Shown here piece by piece: positions 32,928-42,512 of a stretch of DNA of 64,000 nt. The position numbers and the translations under genes are program-made. The notes under the pieces were generated by a model. That model did not search any database. It was not told the DNA's origin and was given only the letters and a program-made list of their open reading frames with translations. This DNA is from Mytilisepta virgata. Lineage: Eukaryota > Mollusca > Bivalvia > Mytilida > Mytilidae. Each line of letters starts with the position of its first letter. Position 1 is the first letter of the stretch. The stretch is from the NCBI GenBank assembly GCA_028015205.1, contig CM051511.1, positions 30,186,001-30,250,000 of the forward strand, written 5' to 3'.

Positions 32928-33634
32928 TGTGTCGCCTGCGAAACTCATGGTCGACACATAGGGATCACTATCTGTCGTCTTGCATCTTGCGTCGTCTCGC
33001 GTCATCACACTTTTCTTCTATCCTCAACTACTCGTAAACCGCTCAAAGGAATTTGATGAAACTTTCTCTGTGCATTAACCTTAATGCACAGGTGTGCATA
33101 TATATTTCATTTTTACAAAATTTAAAATTTTTTTTTGTAAAAGATGACATTTTTGAAAAAAAGGGGGGGGGGCAAAACTTCTATCCTCAACTACTCCATA
33201 ACCGGTCAAAGGAATTTGATGAAACTTTCTCTGTGCATTAACCTTAATTAATGCACAGGTGTGCATATATATTTCATTTTTAGTATATTTATGACATTTT
33301 TGAAAGGGGGGGTCAAAACTTCTATCCTCAACTACTCCATAACCACTCAAAGGAATTTGATTAAACTTTCTCTGTGCATGAACCTTAATATATTTCATTT
33401 TTAGTATATTTAACATTTTTTGGGGTAAAAATTGACACTTTTGAAAAAAAGGGGGGTCAAAACTTCTATCCTCAACTACTCCATAACCACTCAAAGCAAT
33501 TTGATGAAACTTTCTCTGTGCATTAACCTTAATGCAAAGGTGTGCATATATATTTCATTTTTAGAAAATTTTAATATCTTTTGTAAACATTGACGTCCGC
33601 AGGCGACACATGTCTTCCTTGGAAGACTCACACA
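32928..33634 (-). mobile_element. HINE-like element, family H
   Basis: A 13-bp inverted repeat TGTGTCGCCTGCG (32928-32940) matches CGCAGGCGACACA (33598-33610). Just outside the right copy is a perfect stem-loop GTCTTCC-TT-GGAAGAC (33612-33627). The element is bordered by T runs on both sides. Inside are four units anchored by CTTCTATCCTCAACTACT at about 33014, 33179, 33319 and 33466; the first period is about 163 bp and the later ones are shortened by deletions. GTCGTCTTGCATCTTGCGTC lies next to the left end in place of a microsatellite. Non-coding; the minus-strand frame 33081-33494 only reads the repeat. Confidence 0.85.
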
Positions 33635-33770
33635 TTTTTTTTCAACAAGTGGAAAGTGAAGTGTGAGTTTGGATTTGAATCATAGGAAAATTGGAATTTA
33701 ACCAACAATTGATCTATATATTGCTAACTAACATGTATTGAGATAAAGGGAAAAAAATAGAGGTAGGGGC

Positions 33771-34499
33771 TATACCCGCACCCAACATTTATTTGTGAAC
33801 AATCATTCTTAACATTTTCAGTTTCCATTGCATTACAGTTTGCATTTGTAACAAATAACCTTTGCAGAGATATATCGCAACCCACTTTTACTGTAATCTA
33901 ACTTTTTGCCCTCTTTTCCCCTTTTGGCCCTTTAAATCCTCAAAATGCAAAATAAAAGCATGCTTAGCATTACAGTTTGCATCTGTAACAAATAACCTTT
34001 TCACAAATATATCACAACCCACTTTTACTATAATTTAACTATTTGGACCAATATAGGGACCTATAGCCCCTTAAACTGAAATTCACAAATTTCTTCAATT
34101 TTTTTTATTTAGATAAGATTTTAGTAATCATAGTGGGCTTTTTCTGTTTCGGCCCTTTTAAGCATTTAAAAAAATTTGGAATTCCAAAAGCTTATTGCTC
34201 ATCTACAGATTGTAAGCAACAATAAAAATGATTTAAATTCAAAAATGAAATAGGAGTTTGCGTCAAAAGGCTCTTTGTCTATTTTGGCCCTTTTTGGTCC
34301 CTAATAAGCCCCCTTTTAGAAATTTGAAATTCCAAAACCTTATTGTGCATCTACAGTTGGTAAGCAACAATATGGCAACAATAAAAATGGTTTAAATTCA
34401 AAAGTGAAGGAGGAGTTTGCATCACAAGAAAGTGTGTCGGACAAACAGACGATCCGAAACGACAATATACCCAAACTTTCATTCGAAAGTGCGGGTATA
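33771..34499 (-). mobile_element. HINE-like element, family D, copy 2
   Basis: TATACCCGCAC at 33771-33781 and GTGCGGGTATA at 34489-34499 are perfect inverted repeats. Next to the right one is a stem-loop ACTTTC-ATTC-GAAAGT. Inside the right end are ACAAACAGACGATCC-type remnants of the CCGT microsatellite. Core units repeat with anchors GGAATTCCAAAAGCTTATTG (34180) and GAAATTCCAAAACCTTATTG (34327), about 147 bp apart. Non-coding; same family as 15719-16410 in opposite orientation. Confidence 0.8.
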
Positions 34500-35264
34500 A
34501 TCAATAATTATTATTGATGGCCTGTTTGATTGATTACCCATTAATCTTTTACATGTAAAAAAAACCACGAATGTGTTGGTAATCAAACTGTTGGTTTTTA
34601 CAGCGTGTTTTATACACCAGAGTATCAGAGTAGATAAGGGGTAGGTTTGGGTACCAGTTTAAACCTGGTTTAATCCCACCACTATTCAGTGTTTGTACCA
34701 CGTGAGACTATCCTGACTCTTTTTTGGTCATGTTTGTATTTTGTACTCTTTTATTGAATTTTTTGTCGAGCGTCGTGTTAGTTGGGTTGCTAAAATTGAT
34801 TGGAGTGTCATTGTTGACCTTTCCTGTTATCCATTTTATTGTTTATCCATTAACGGATAGCAGGATAATTTAATAAAGTACAAAAAGTGTGTACATAACT
34901 GCATTGCATTATCATTTTTTTTTTTATCTTGTAACGATTGCAATATATGCTTTTTACTTGAAAGAAGAAGTGAACAAGAATTCACTTAAAAGTTATTTTA
35001 AAATTTCACTTTTACATTATTTGTACATACATCTGTAAGTGAACTGATAAAACCAAATTACTTTATTTTATGTAAACAGAGGCAGACATGGATTTACTTC
35101 CATTTCAGACTTGTCTCAAAGAAACACTATATCCCCTCAAGGCATCCACGTGCATGTCTGCAAAGATGGTAAAGTCGGCACTATATGATCGTACTTTATG
35201 AAGCTACATGTAAAGATGTTCACAGCAAGGAAATGTGAATTAAGTTCTCTAGTTACCTTTATTT
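34500..35264. other. Intron sequence, no recognised gene
   Basis: AT-rich intron between the family D copy and the gypsy insertion. No coding similarity is recognised. Confidence 0.45.
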
Positions 35265-35269
35265 GCATG

Positions 35270-35558
35270 TGTGATAATTGAACATTATGACTTTACGATC
35301 TGTAAACAATTACATTGATGCGGACATGTCGAAATGTAATTAACTGTGAAATTGTTATTTAGATAAAGTCGGAAACCGTCAGATTTGATTAATGTCGTCT
35401 GCACATATTTTCAATAGTAAGATTAGGTTCATGTGAAAGTTCACTTAAAAGCTGCATGCACTGATTCATAATTGTTTTGTAGTTCGACCGTTTAGGATAA
35501 ATAAAATATAGCTTAGGAACTCTGTGTTTTTCTATGTGTGTATAGTTAAGATACCACA
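35270..35558 (+). repeat. 5' LTR of gypsy element 1
   Basis: 289 bp, TG...CA ends, equal in length to the 3' copy with two differences. It should hold promoter and polyadenylation signals; GATAAATAAAATA near 35494 is a candidate poly(A) region. Confidence 0.95.
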
Positions 35559-35563
35559 TATTT

Positions 35564-35574
35564 TGGCGACGAGG
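35564..35574 (+). promoter_or_regulatory. Primer binding site, tRNA-Ser type
   Basis: TGGCGACGAGG starts 5 bases after the 5' LTR. Its complement CCTCGTCGCCA equals a tRNA 3' end with acceptor strand CCUCGUC, discriminator G and CCA, as in tRNA-Ser(GCU). The match to that tRNA is from general knowledge, not from a tRNA gene in this window. Confidence 0.75.
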
Positions 35575-35620
35575 ATAAACTATTTATATTTATTGGATTA
35601 ATTAATTTAAAACATTTACA

Positions 35621-36349
35621 ATGCCTGATGATCCACCAGCAGCAGTTATTATGCCTTCAAATTACGGCAGAATTGAAGAATTTGATGAACATTCTGAAGA
35701 CTGTATTCAGTACACAGAAAGATTAGAGTTCTATTTTACAGCAAATAACATAGACAGTGCCGAGAAAAAACGAGCTATCTTACTAAGTGCTTGTGGGAAG
35801 AAAACATATAAACTGATGAGAAATTTATGTGCACCAGAGAGACCAGGAGAAAAAACTTTTGATGAACTGGTAAAATTAGTTAGAGATCACCAAAATCCTA
35901 AGCCATCAGAGACTGTACAGAGGTATAAATTTAATACTAGAGATAGAAATCCAAACGAGTCGATTAGTTCGTATGTGGCCGAATTGAGAAATATTTCGGA
36001 ACATTGTAATTTTAATATCACATTGGAAGACATGTTAAGAGACAAACTTGTGTGCGGCATAAATGACGACCGAATACAGAGGCGACTTTTAGCAGAACCA
36101 AATTTGAAATTTCCAAAAGCAATGGAAATAGCGACGGCGATGGAGACAGCCGCGAAAAATGCACAAGATTTGCAAACTACGGAATCACGTCAGACCGTGC
36201 ACAAGATGTCATTCAAACAAGAGGAATGTTACCGTTGTGGTGGAAACCATAGACCACATGAATGCAAATGGAAAGATGCCAAGTGCTATATATGTGATAA
36301 AAAGGGACACTTAGCAAAAAAGTGCAGGAATAAAGGGAGGCTAACGTGA
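35621..36349 (+). CDS. gag: Gag polyprotein of gypsy element 1
   Basis: 242 intact codons from the first ATG after the primer site. A capsid-like helical region (residues about 15-180, with CIQYTERLEFYFTANNI and CGINDDRIQRRLL) is followed by two CCHC zinc knuckles, CYRCGGNHRPHEC and CYICDKKGHLAKKC (about residues 203-237). Gag packages the element RNA into intracellular particles. The pol frame overlaps in the -1 frame near the stop at 36347-36349. A textbook A-AAA-AAG heptamer at 36315-36321 is present, but its -1 frame meets TAA at 36329-36331, so the shift would have to occur downstream of that stop. Confidence 0.92.
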   Translation: MPDDPPAAVIMPSNYGRIEEFDEHSEDCIQYTERLEFYFTANNIDSAEKKRAILLSACGKKTYKLMRNLCAPERPGEKTFDELVKLVRDHQNPKPSETVQRYKFNTRDRNPNESISSYVAELRNISEHCNFNITLEDMLRDKLVCGINDDRIQRRLLAEPNLKFPKAMEIATAMETAAKNAQDLQTTESRQTVHKMSFKQEECYRCGGNHRPHECKWKDAKCYICDKKGHLAKKCRNKGRLT

Positions 36350-37731
36350 AACCAAGAAATAAACAACAGACACATTCAGGATATCCGAAAACTAAACTGA
36401 AGCAGCAGAAAGCACATTTTGTAGATGAGGATAATAGTGAATGTGAGGAAACATATTCTATGTTTCAAGTGAAAACTGACAAGAGGAAACCTTATCGTAT
36501 TAAGGCTCAAGTCAACAATAGGGAGATCGAAATGGAAATCGATACAGGTGCCGCCGTTTCAATAATCAGTGAGGATACTTTGAAGCGAATTTTTGGAAGT
36601 GAGGAGCCAAATTTAAATCAAACTGGAAAACTTTGCACCTACACTGGCGAGGAAATAAGAGTGCTAGGGGGACAAGCTTTTTCGAAATTGGACCTAAGCC
36701 ACGCCTATCAACAAATTTTGCTTGATGATGTTTCTAAGGAGTATGTGACAATTAACACTCATAAGGGACTGTATAGATATAACCGACTTCCTTATGGTGT
36801 CTCCTCAGCACCTGGAATTTTCCAACAAACAATGGAGAATGTTTTACAAGGCATTCAAAATGTTGTTGTCCGTGTTGATGATATTTTAATCACGGGTCGA
36901 ACAAATGATGAACATTTACAAACTTTAGAGAAAGTATTGTGCCAGGTACAAAATGCTGGGATGCGATTAAACAAGAAGAAATGTGTATTTCTTGTACCAG
37001 AAGTTGTTTATTTGGGACACAAAATTGACAGCAAGGGCATTTATCCAGTTGAGGCTAAAGTGAAAGCCATTGCCGAGGCTCCAGTACCACAGAATGTGAC
37101 CGAATTAAAGTCATATCTTGGAATGTTGAATTATTATAACAGATTTTTGCTGGATCTGTCAACAAAACTGGCACCCCTTCATGAGTTGTTACAAAAACAA
37201 ACAAAGTGGAAATGGAAAAAAGCTCAACAGGAAGCGTTTGTCGAGTCAAAGTTGATGTTACAATCATCAAAAGTATTAGTGCACTATGACCCCAATAGAG
37301 AATTACTTCTGGCATGTGATGCATCAACATATGGAATTGGAGCAGTACTTAGTCACAGAATGGATGATGGAACCGATAGACCGATAGGTTATGTGTTGAG
37401 AACATTAGCACCTGCTGAGAAAAATTACAGTGTGTTAGAAAAAGAAGGATTAGCCATAATCTTTGCTTTGAAGAAGTTTCATCAGTATCTTTATGACCGA
37501 AAGTTTAAAATATTTACGGATCATAAACCATTAGTTGGATTATTCAATGAAATCAAACCGATACCAGTTATGGCAGCAGCTCGATTGCAACGTTGGGCAT
37601 TGATATTGTCAGCGTATGAATATTCAATTGTGTATAAAGAGGGAAGGAATAATGCCAATGCAGATGGATTAAGTAGACTTCCGTTAAACTGTAAAACAGA
37701 ACCAGAAGTGCCAGGCGAAATGATAAATTAA
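36346..37731 (+). pseudogene. pol: Pol of gypsy element 1: protease-RT-RNase H with internal deletion
   Basis: The N-terminal part holds the aspartic protease motif IDTGAAVSII (D codon at 36541). At about 36668-36680 the reading passes straight from VLGG into FSKLDLSHAYQQ, which is RT motif A. The rest of the protease and the RT finger region, roughly 170-200 codons by comparison with the family layout, are gone without loss of frame. The polymerase motif that should read Y-x-D-D is RVDD (36871-36882), so the Tyr is replaced by Arg. RNase H follows (ACDASTYGIGAVLSH, VLEKEGLAIIFALKKF, FTDHKPL). A stop at 37729-37731 precedes integrase in another frame, which implies a one-base indel, since Mag-like pol is normally continuous. 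RT activity is not expected. Confidence 0.9.
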
Positions 37732-37732
37732 A

Positions 37733-39040
37733 TTGTGGACTCGTAAAGATCCAATTTTGAGCCGTGTTATGAACTATGTACTAAAAGGATGGCCAGCATC
37801 AAATGCAGATGATGAACTTAGACCATACTTTACACGGAAATTAGAGTTAAGCTTACATGACGGATGTTTACTGTGGGGAAATCGTGTGGTGGTTCCTAAA
37901 CCGGGACAAGAGACTATCATGCAGGAGTTACATGAAGGACACCCTGGAGTCACACGCGTGAAAATGTTAGCTCGCAGTTACGTTTGGTGGCCTAATATGG
38001 ATTCGGAATTAGAAAACAAGGTCAAAACTTGTCATGAATGTCAAGTGAACCGTCATGCGCCAGCTGAAGCTCCGTTGCACCCGTGGGAATGGCCAGAAAG
38101 ACCATGGTCTCGCGTGCATATCGACTATGCTGGTCCGTTGCATGGTAAAATGTTTCTTGTATGTGTAGATGCACATTCAAAGTACATTGAAGTACAAGTT
38201 GTGAATTCAGCAACATCAGCAGCAACAATTGAGAAATTGCGCATGATCTTTGCGACACATGGAATTCCAGACACAATCGTTAGTGACAATGGGACTCCGT
38301 TCACCAGTGAGGAATTTGAGAGTTTCATTAAGAAAAATGGAATACGCCATGTTAGAATCTCGCCGTATTAGCCAAGTTCTAATGGTTTGGCAGAACGTGC
38401 TGTGCAAACGTTCAAGGAAGGTTTAAAGAAAATGAGGGAAGGAAGTATCGAGACAAGAATAGCAAGATTTTTATTTGCATATCGAATAACACCGCATGCA
38501 ACTACTGGATTACCACCGTCAGTAATGTTAATGGGACGACGACCGCGATCGCTATTGGATTTAACATATCCAGACGTACAACAGCGAGTCAGACAGAAAC
38601 AGCTAGTTCAAAAACAATGTTATGACAAAAGTACAAAGAAACGTGAGTTTGACATTGGAGATAAAGTATATATTCTAAATCATCGCCGTGGTACAACAGA
38701 AAGATGGATAAGTGGAACCATTACCAAACAAAATGGACCTGTAACGTTTTGTGTGAAATTAAGTGATGGACGCATTGTGAAAAGACATCAAAATCAAATT
38801 AGAAATAAATACGAGAAGGTTATGGAAGAACAATTTGATATGTCCGAGATTCCGGATATGGAAATCTTGTCAGGTCCGGATACAACTACAGTAAGCACAG
38901 ACGTCGAAAATCAAGGACCACCAACATCTAAACAAACTGTAAATTCACCAACACCGAATGTTAATTCGCGTCCGAGAAGAACGACGAGACCATCAAATCG
39001 TTATGGAGATCGAATTTGTGTACAAATGAACTTTATATAG
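37733..39040 (+). pseudogene. Integrase region of gypsy element 1, split by an amber stop
   Basis: The HHCC zinc domain is present (HEGHPG ... CHECQVNRH, about 37930-38055). The catalytic core follows: D in VHIDYAGPL (about 38115), D in IVSDNGTPF (about 38275), then SPY-stop-PSSNGLAERAVQTFK, where TAG (38369-38371) replaces a sense codon shortly before the catalytic Glu of LAERAV. The frame stays open afterwards to 39040 through a GPY/F-like C-terminal domain (DKVYILNHRRG, NGPVTFCVKL). No chromodomain is seen. Without readthrough the integrase would lack its third acidic residue. Confidence 0.9.
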
Positions 39041-39264
39041 GGTCAATGGTCAATTGTTAAGGGCAGAATAATCCCTGTTAACCATACAAGGTTATAGGCA
39101 GTCTACCTATACCTTTCTTGCATGTATATTTTTTAAAATTTAGTTTTTCTCATATTCTAGAGTAGGGTTTATTCATGTGATTGTTTCATATAGTTTTAAG
39201 TACATGTGCAGATTAAAATTCTGTGTTATAGACACTAGAGTACATTTGATTGATAGTTCAGATT

Positions 39265-39277
39265 AAGGATGGAGGAA
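39265..39277 (+). promoter_or_regulatory. Polypurine tract of gypsy element 1
   Basis: AAGGATGGAGGAA lies directly against the 3' LTR start at 39278 and is the expected plus-strand primer site. Confidence 0.8.
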
Positions 39278-39566
39278 TGTGATAATTGAACATTATGACT
39301 TTACGATCTGTAAACAATTACATTGATGCGGACATGTCAAAATGTAATTAACTGTGAAATTGTTATTTAGATAAAGTCGGAAACCGTCAGATTTGATTAA
39401 TGTCGTCTGCACATATTTTCAATAGTAAGATTAGGTTCATGTGAAAGTTCACTTAAAAGCTGCATGCATTGATTCATAATTGTTTTGTAGTTCGACCGTT
39501 TAGGATAAATAAAATATAGCTTAGGAACTCTGTGTTTTTCTATGTGTGTATAGTTAAGATACCACA
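39278..39566 (+). repeat. 3' LTR of gypsy element 1
   Basis: 289 bp, two differences from the 5' LTR, followed by the target duplication GCATG at 39567-39571. Confidence 0.95.
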
Positions 39567-39606
39567 GCATGCAACTATGTTGCAAAGGCTATTGTATTAA
39601 AATTAC

Positions 39607-40170
39607 CTCCAATGCTATCGTAATCTGTAGTTTCAAACTCAGTCTTTATATCTTCAGTTATATCTGCTACCAACAATACAATGCAGTTACTTGTTAGGAA
39701 AACTTGATGTGTTGCATAATATTCCTTTTCTCCTGCAAAGTCCCATAAACCGCATTCCAAATATTCTTCACTTGGAGGGTCATATTTCTGTGCTGAATTG
39801 AGAAGTGTCTGAAGATCATTCATAATTTCTTCATCAGTTAAATTTAGACCATTAAATTTTCCTGTTAATGACATCTCAGATTTATTTTCAGATTGTTTTT
39901 TTTCTTGATTTCTGTTTAGAGCTACTTTAACAGGTTTTGTTTCACTGACTTGATGGCCCTCCCTACCATTAGTTTCTTTGTTACTTGTGTCTGTTTTTTC
40001 AGATTGTGCCCTCAATTCCTTTATACTTGGGTTAACTGTATCCTGCTGTTTCGTGGTCAATTCTCGATTTTCCGTGCTAATTTCATCCATATTCACTTCA
40101 ATGCTGTCTTTCCTTGCAGCATTTATATTTCTTTTCAATCTATCAAGTAATTTTCTGTCATACTGGTGTC
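39607..40170 (-). CDS. Roc-COR family protein, Roc-domain exon with the G3 motif (partial gene)
   Basis: A 564-bp exon between acceptor GCATTGTAG (ending 40171) and donor GGAG/GTAATT (39606-39605). Phase 1 at both ends fits the 23387-23514 exon. It begins GHQYDRKLLDRLKRN and passes through about 90 charged, low-complexity residues (many K, E, N, T). It then enters the GTPase fold: ECGLWDFAGEKEYYATHQ, with DFAG as the switch II/G3 motif, and CIVLLVADITED. WDFAGExxYYxTHQ is characteristic of Roc domains. The nucleotide-binding P-loop (GxxxxGKT/S) is not in this exon nor recognisable upstream to 41954, so at least one 5' exon lies elsewhere. The exon continues past an in-frame TTG, not a start. 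Confidence 0.88.
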
Positions 40171-41337
40171 CTACAATGCAAAAAATTGATTTAAAGTGGA
40201 TCCAATAAAATTAAATTCAATAATACCAATTGTGATGCATAAAATTAGCAAATTGAGTATTTTACTTCTTTTAGGTGTTTGTTGTGTAGTCTTTGTTCTC
40301 TTTTCAGTCAATTCGTTCAAACTTTCAGTCTGACGTATGTCGTTAACGGGGCAGGACATGCTTACCCATAAGTATGCACCTGATGTCACTCCCAGTTTTT
40401 ACTGGGAGTTTACATTGCTATAGTGCTTTAGTTTCTGTGCTGTCATGTTCTATTTTAGTTTAGTTTATTATAGGTTTTTCTTTCTTTTAGTTATACTTGA
40501 ATCCTTGTGGTGTTTGTTTATTGTGTTCCATTCTCATGATTATGTATTTTCCTTGGACTTCGAATTTGTGAACTTTTCCCAATGTTTTGTCGCCTTGGTA
40601 TTCTTTTGCCGATATTTATGACTCATCAACTGTGGTCAAGGCCTAAAATAGTGAAAATCAATACAATAATCCAAATGGATGAAGAGAACAAAAATTATAT
40701 TGCTCCTTAGATTTGTCACAATGCACAGTGCTTTACTCTTTTCCTACATAAACTGATAATTTTTTGCAAAGTGTTAAGTTTTTGCAATATCCAGTTTTAT
40801 AATATTTGTAGACCAGACTATATCTATTCTAAAGTATCTCTGACGTCAAACAATATGTTTTAGAACTGAATATAGCTGTTGTTGTTAACGCATGCTCCAT
40901 AGGAATCTGCAGATTGATGGAAAATCGGCACTTAACCATGTTCTGCACCTTGCAAATGAATCTGTTAAAACAAAATCCAAATGGTTTGCTTCTGTGACAA
41001 TTTTGCTCTTTACTATTACTTAACATTTTTATATCAAGCGTATAAAACGTAAATACCATCTTCCAGCTTGCTTACAATGCACATTTCTGGAGTAACCTTC
41101 ACAATATCGCTCACATTTTATTCAAAGCACATCGTAAACCTTCTTCCGACTCTGCAGACTTAGGCTATTTATATGTATATTTTGAATACTAACAGGGTCA
41201 GAAGAGAAGTCAAAGCTTGAGTGTAAATAGTTTATGAAGCAATTACACAGAGTGGGACTCACTCCTTTTTATTTTACTCATCTTTTTACCTAAAAAAGGC
41301 TGAGTATTGATTTTCTATCACTTTCTATTTTAAATAC
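40171..41337. other. No recognised gene; P-loop exon not found
   Basis: This is upstream of the Roc exon on the gene strand. A conspicuous inverted pair ACTCCCAG-TTTTTA-CTGGGAGT lies at about 40388-40409 within sequence that looks repeat-derived. Minus-strand frames at 40171-40389 and 40829-41059 have no recognised domain. Confidence 0.4.
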
Positions 41338-41510
41338 CTACAAGAACCATACATGTCTCTAACAACTTTAAAAAATTTCATTCCAATGCTATTTTCAAGC
41401 AATTTATACACAAGCCCATCATGCCAAACAGTATCGAAAGCACAACAAAACATGCACACATTTTACTTTTCAATTTTTTCAAATACTTATTTACAACAGA
41501 AAATTGAAAT
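41338..41510 (-). pseudogene. LINE reverse transcriptase fragment
   Basis: On the minus strand it reads NKYLKKLKSKMCACFV, then after a frameshift FDTVWHDGLVYKLLEN and IGMKFFKVVRDMYG. This is the same RT block as SKYLKKNKGKIYACFVD and AFDSLWHNGLMYKLM in the LINE at 27504-29340, so it is a short decayed piece of a related element. Confidence 0.75.
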
Positions 41511-41538
41511 ATGGAATTCCTGGTGAAGAATTCCATAT
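41509..41538. repeat. Short perfect inverted repeat
   Basis: ATATGGAATTC (41509-41519) pairs with GAATTCCATAT (41528-41538) across an 8-nt loop. Confidence 0.85.
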
Positions 41539-41954
41539 ATGGTGACGATATATTTTGATGTTTCTTTCAAAGGAATAAATATCATTTTCCTTCAGTATAA
41601 AAGGGGATGTGTGCAAAATGTAAATGAGACAAAAACTAAATACAAGTAGATACAAACAAAATTTGTTTTTGACAAAAAACAGAAGACACATACCCTTTCT
41701 GTTGTCATTCTTTAATAGACAGAAGTATGATCAGTACAATTTTAAAAAACTTATTATGTAATATTATAATAGAAAATGACATTATCTTTCATATATTGTG
41801 CTGTCGATTGTCTGAACTTATTTATTTTTTTTTTTTACACATTAATTTTTATAAATGAAGGGGCTGACGAATTAAATCCAATTATAAAGTTTAATAATAT
41901 TAAGAACTTAATTCTGAAATCTAATGAATTAATAAACTGTTCACCATATATTAT

Positions 41955-42382
41955 TGTGACTGAGTTCATCCTGGGCACTGGTTTTTTTAACCATAGTTCA
42001 GATATATACACATTTATTATATACAAGTCTTTATATGCAGTTACAATATTATTTACACATTTACTAATTTAATGCACATCCATACACAATAAAAGTTCAT
42101 TCTCAACTAAATTTCAGCACTAAGTTTCTCACGATCGCCACCAAATATTCCTATCATTCACTCTCTGACATTTTATAAACATTTCAAGTAATAAAAGCCA
42201 TAGACATAGCTAAAGTCAGGAGAAACAAAAATACAGCTGTGTCATAAATAATCTAAACTGTCCTAAACATGTTATCACTGTTAATTGATAAGACATAGAT
42301 AAATATAATTTGACGGTAATTATTATTACTGATAGAGATCAAAAGGGTGATAAAATAAATAGCAAATTAAACTGTTTTCACA
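41955..42382 (-). repeat. 3' LTR of gypsy element 2
   Basis: 428 bp, matched to 47011-47438 with two differences. The last bases of the plus strand, TTTTCACA, adjoin the purine tract. Confidence 0.95.
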
Positions 42383-42392
42383 TACCTCCCCT
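42383..42392 (-). promoter_or_regulatory. Polypurine tract of gypsy element 2
   Basis: The minus strand reads AGGGGAGGTA immediately before the 3' LTR start (TGTGAA). Confidence 0.8.
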
Positions 42393-42512
42393 AATAGAAT
42401 TGTGTCGTCTCGACACATTACTTATGAAATAAAATAAAATGAAACATATACAAACATTTTTTTTTTTTTTACATAATGACAACATATAAAATTCATTTCT
42501 ATTAATTTTTTT

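Larger units (their letters stand above)
35270..39566 (+). mobile_element. Ty3/gypsy LTR retrotransposon 1, Mag-like, defective
   Basis: Two 289-bp LTRs (35270-35558, 39278-39566) begin TGTGAT and end ACCACA. They differ at only two positions seen by eye (CATGTCGAAA/CATGTCAAAA and GCATGCACTG/GCATGCATTG). A 5-bp target duplication GCATG flanks the element (35265-35269, 39567-39571). Order: LTR, primer site, gag with two zinc knuckles, protease, RT-RNase H, integrase, purine tract, LTR. The coding part carries a large deletion in protease/RT, a frame break before integrase and an amber stop in integrase. No env-like gene. It sits antisense in the long Roc-COR intron, with its end 39 bp from the donor at 39606. 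Confidence 0.95.

Noticed and set aside
33081..33494. 137-codon minus-strand protein with internal repeats (GYGVVEDRSF)
   Set aside because: It reads the tandem units of the family H element in one frame; frame and units break together.
32928..33634. CRISPR-like array
   Set aside because: Units are long, degenerate and contiguous without unique spacers, and the DNA is clearly animal.
36315..36321. A-AAA-AAG slippery site as the gag-pol frameshift signal
   Set aside because: Correctly phased in gag, but the -1 frame meets TAA within four codons, so it cannot by itself lead into pol in this copy.
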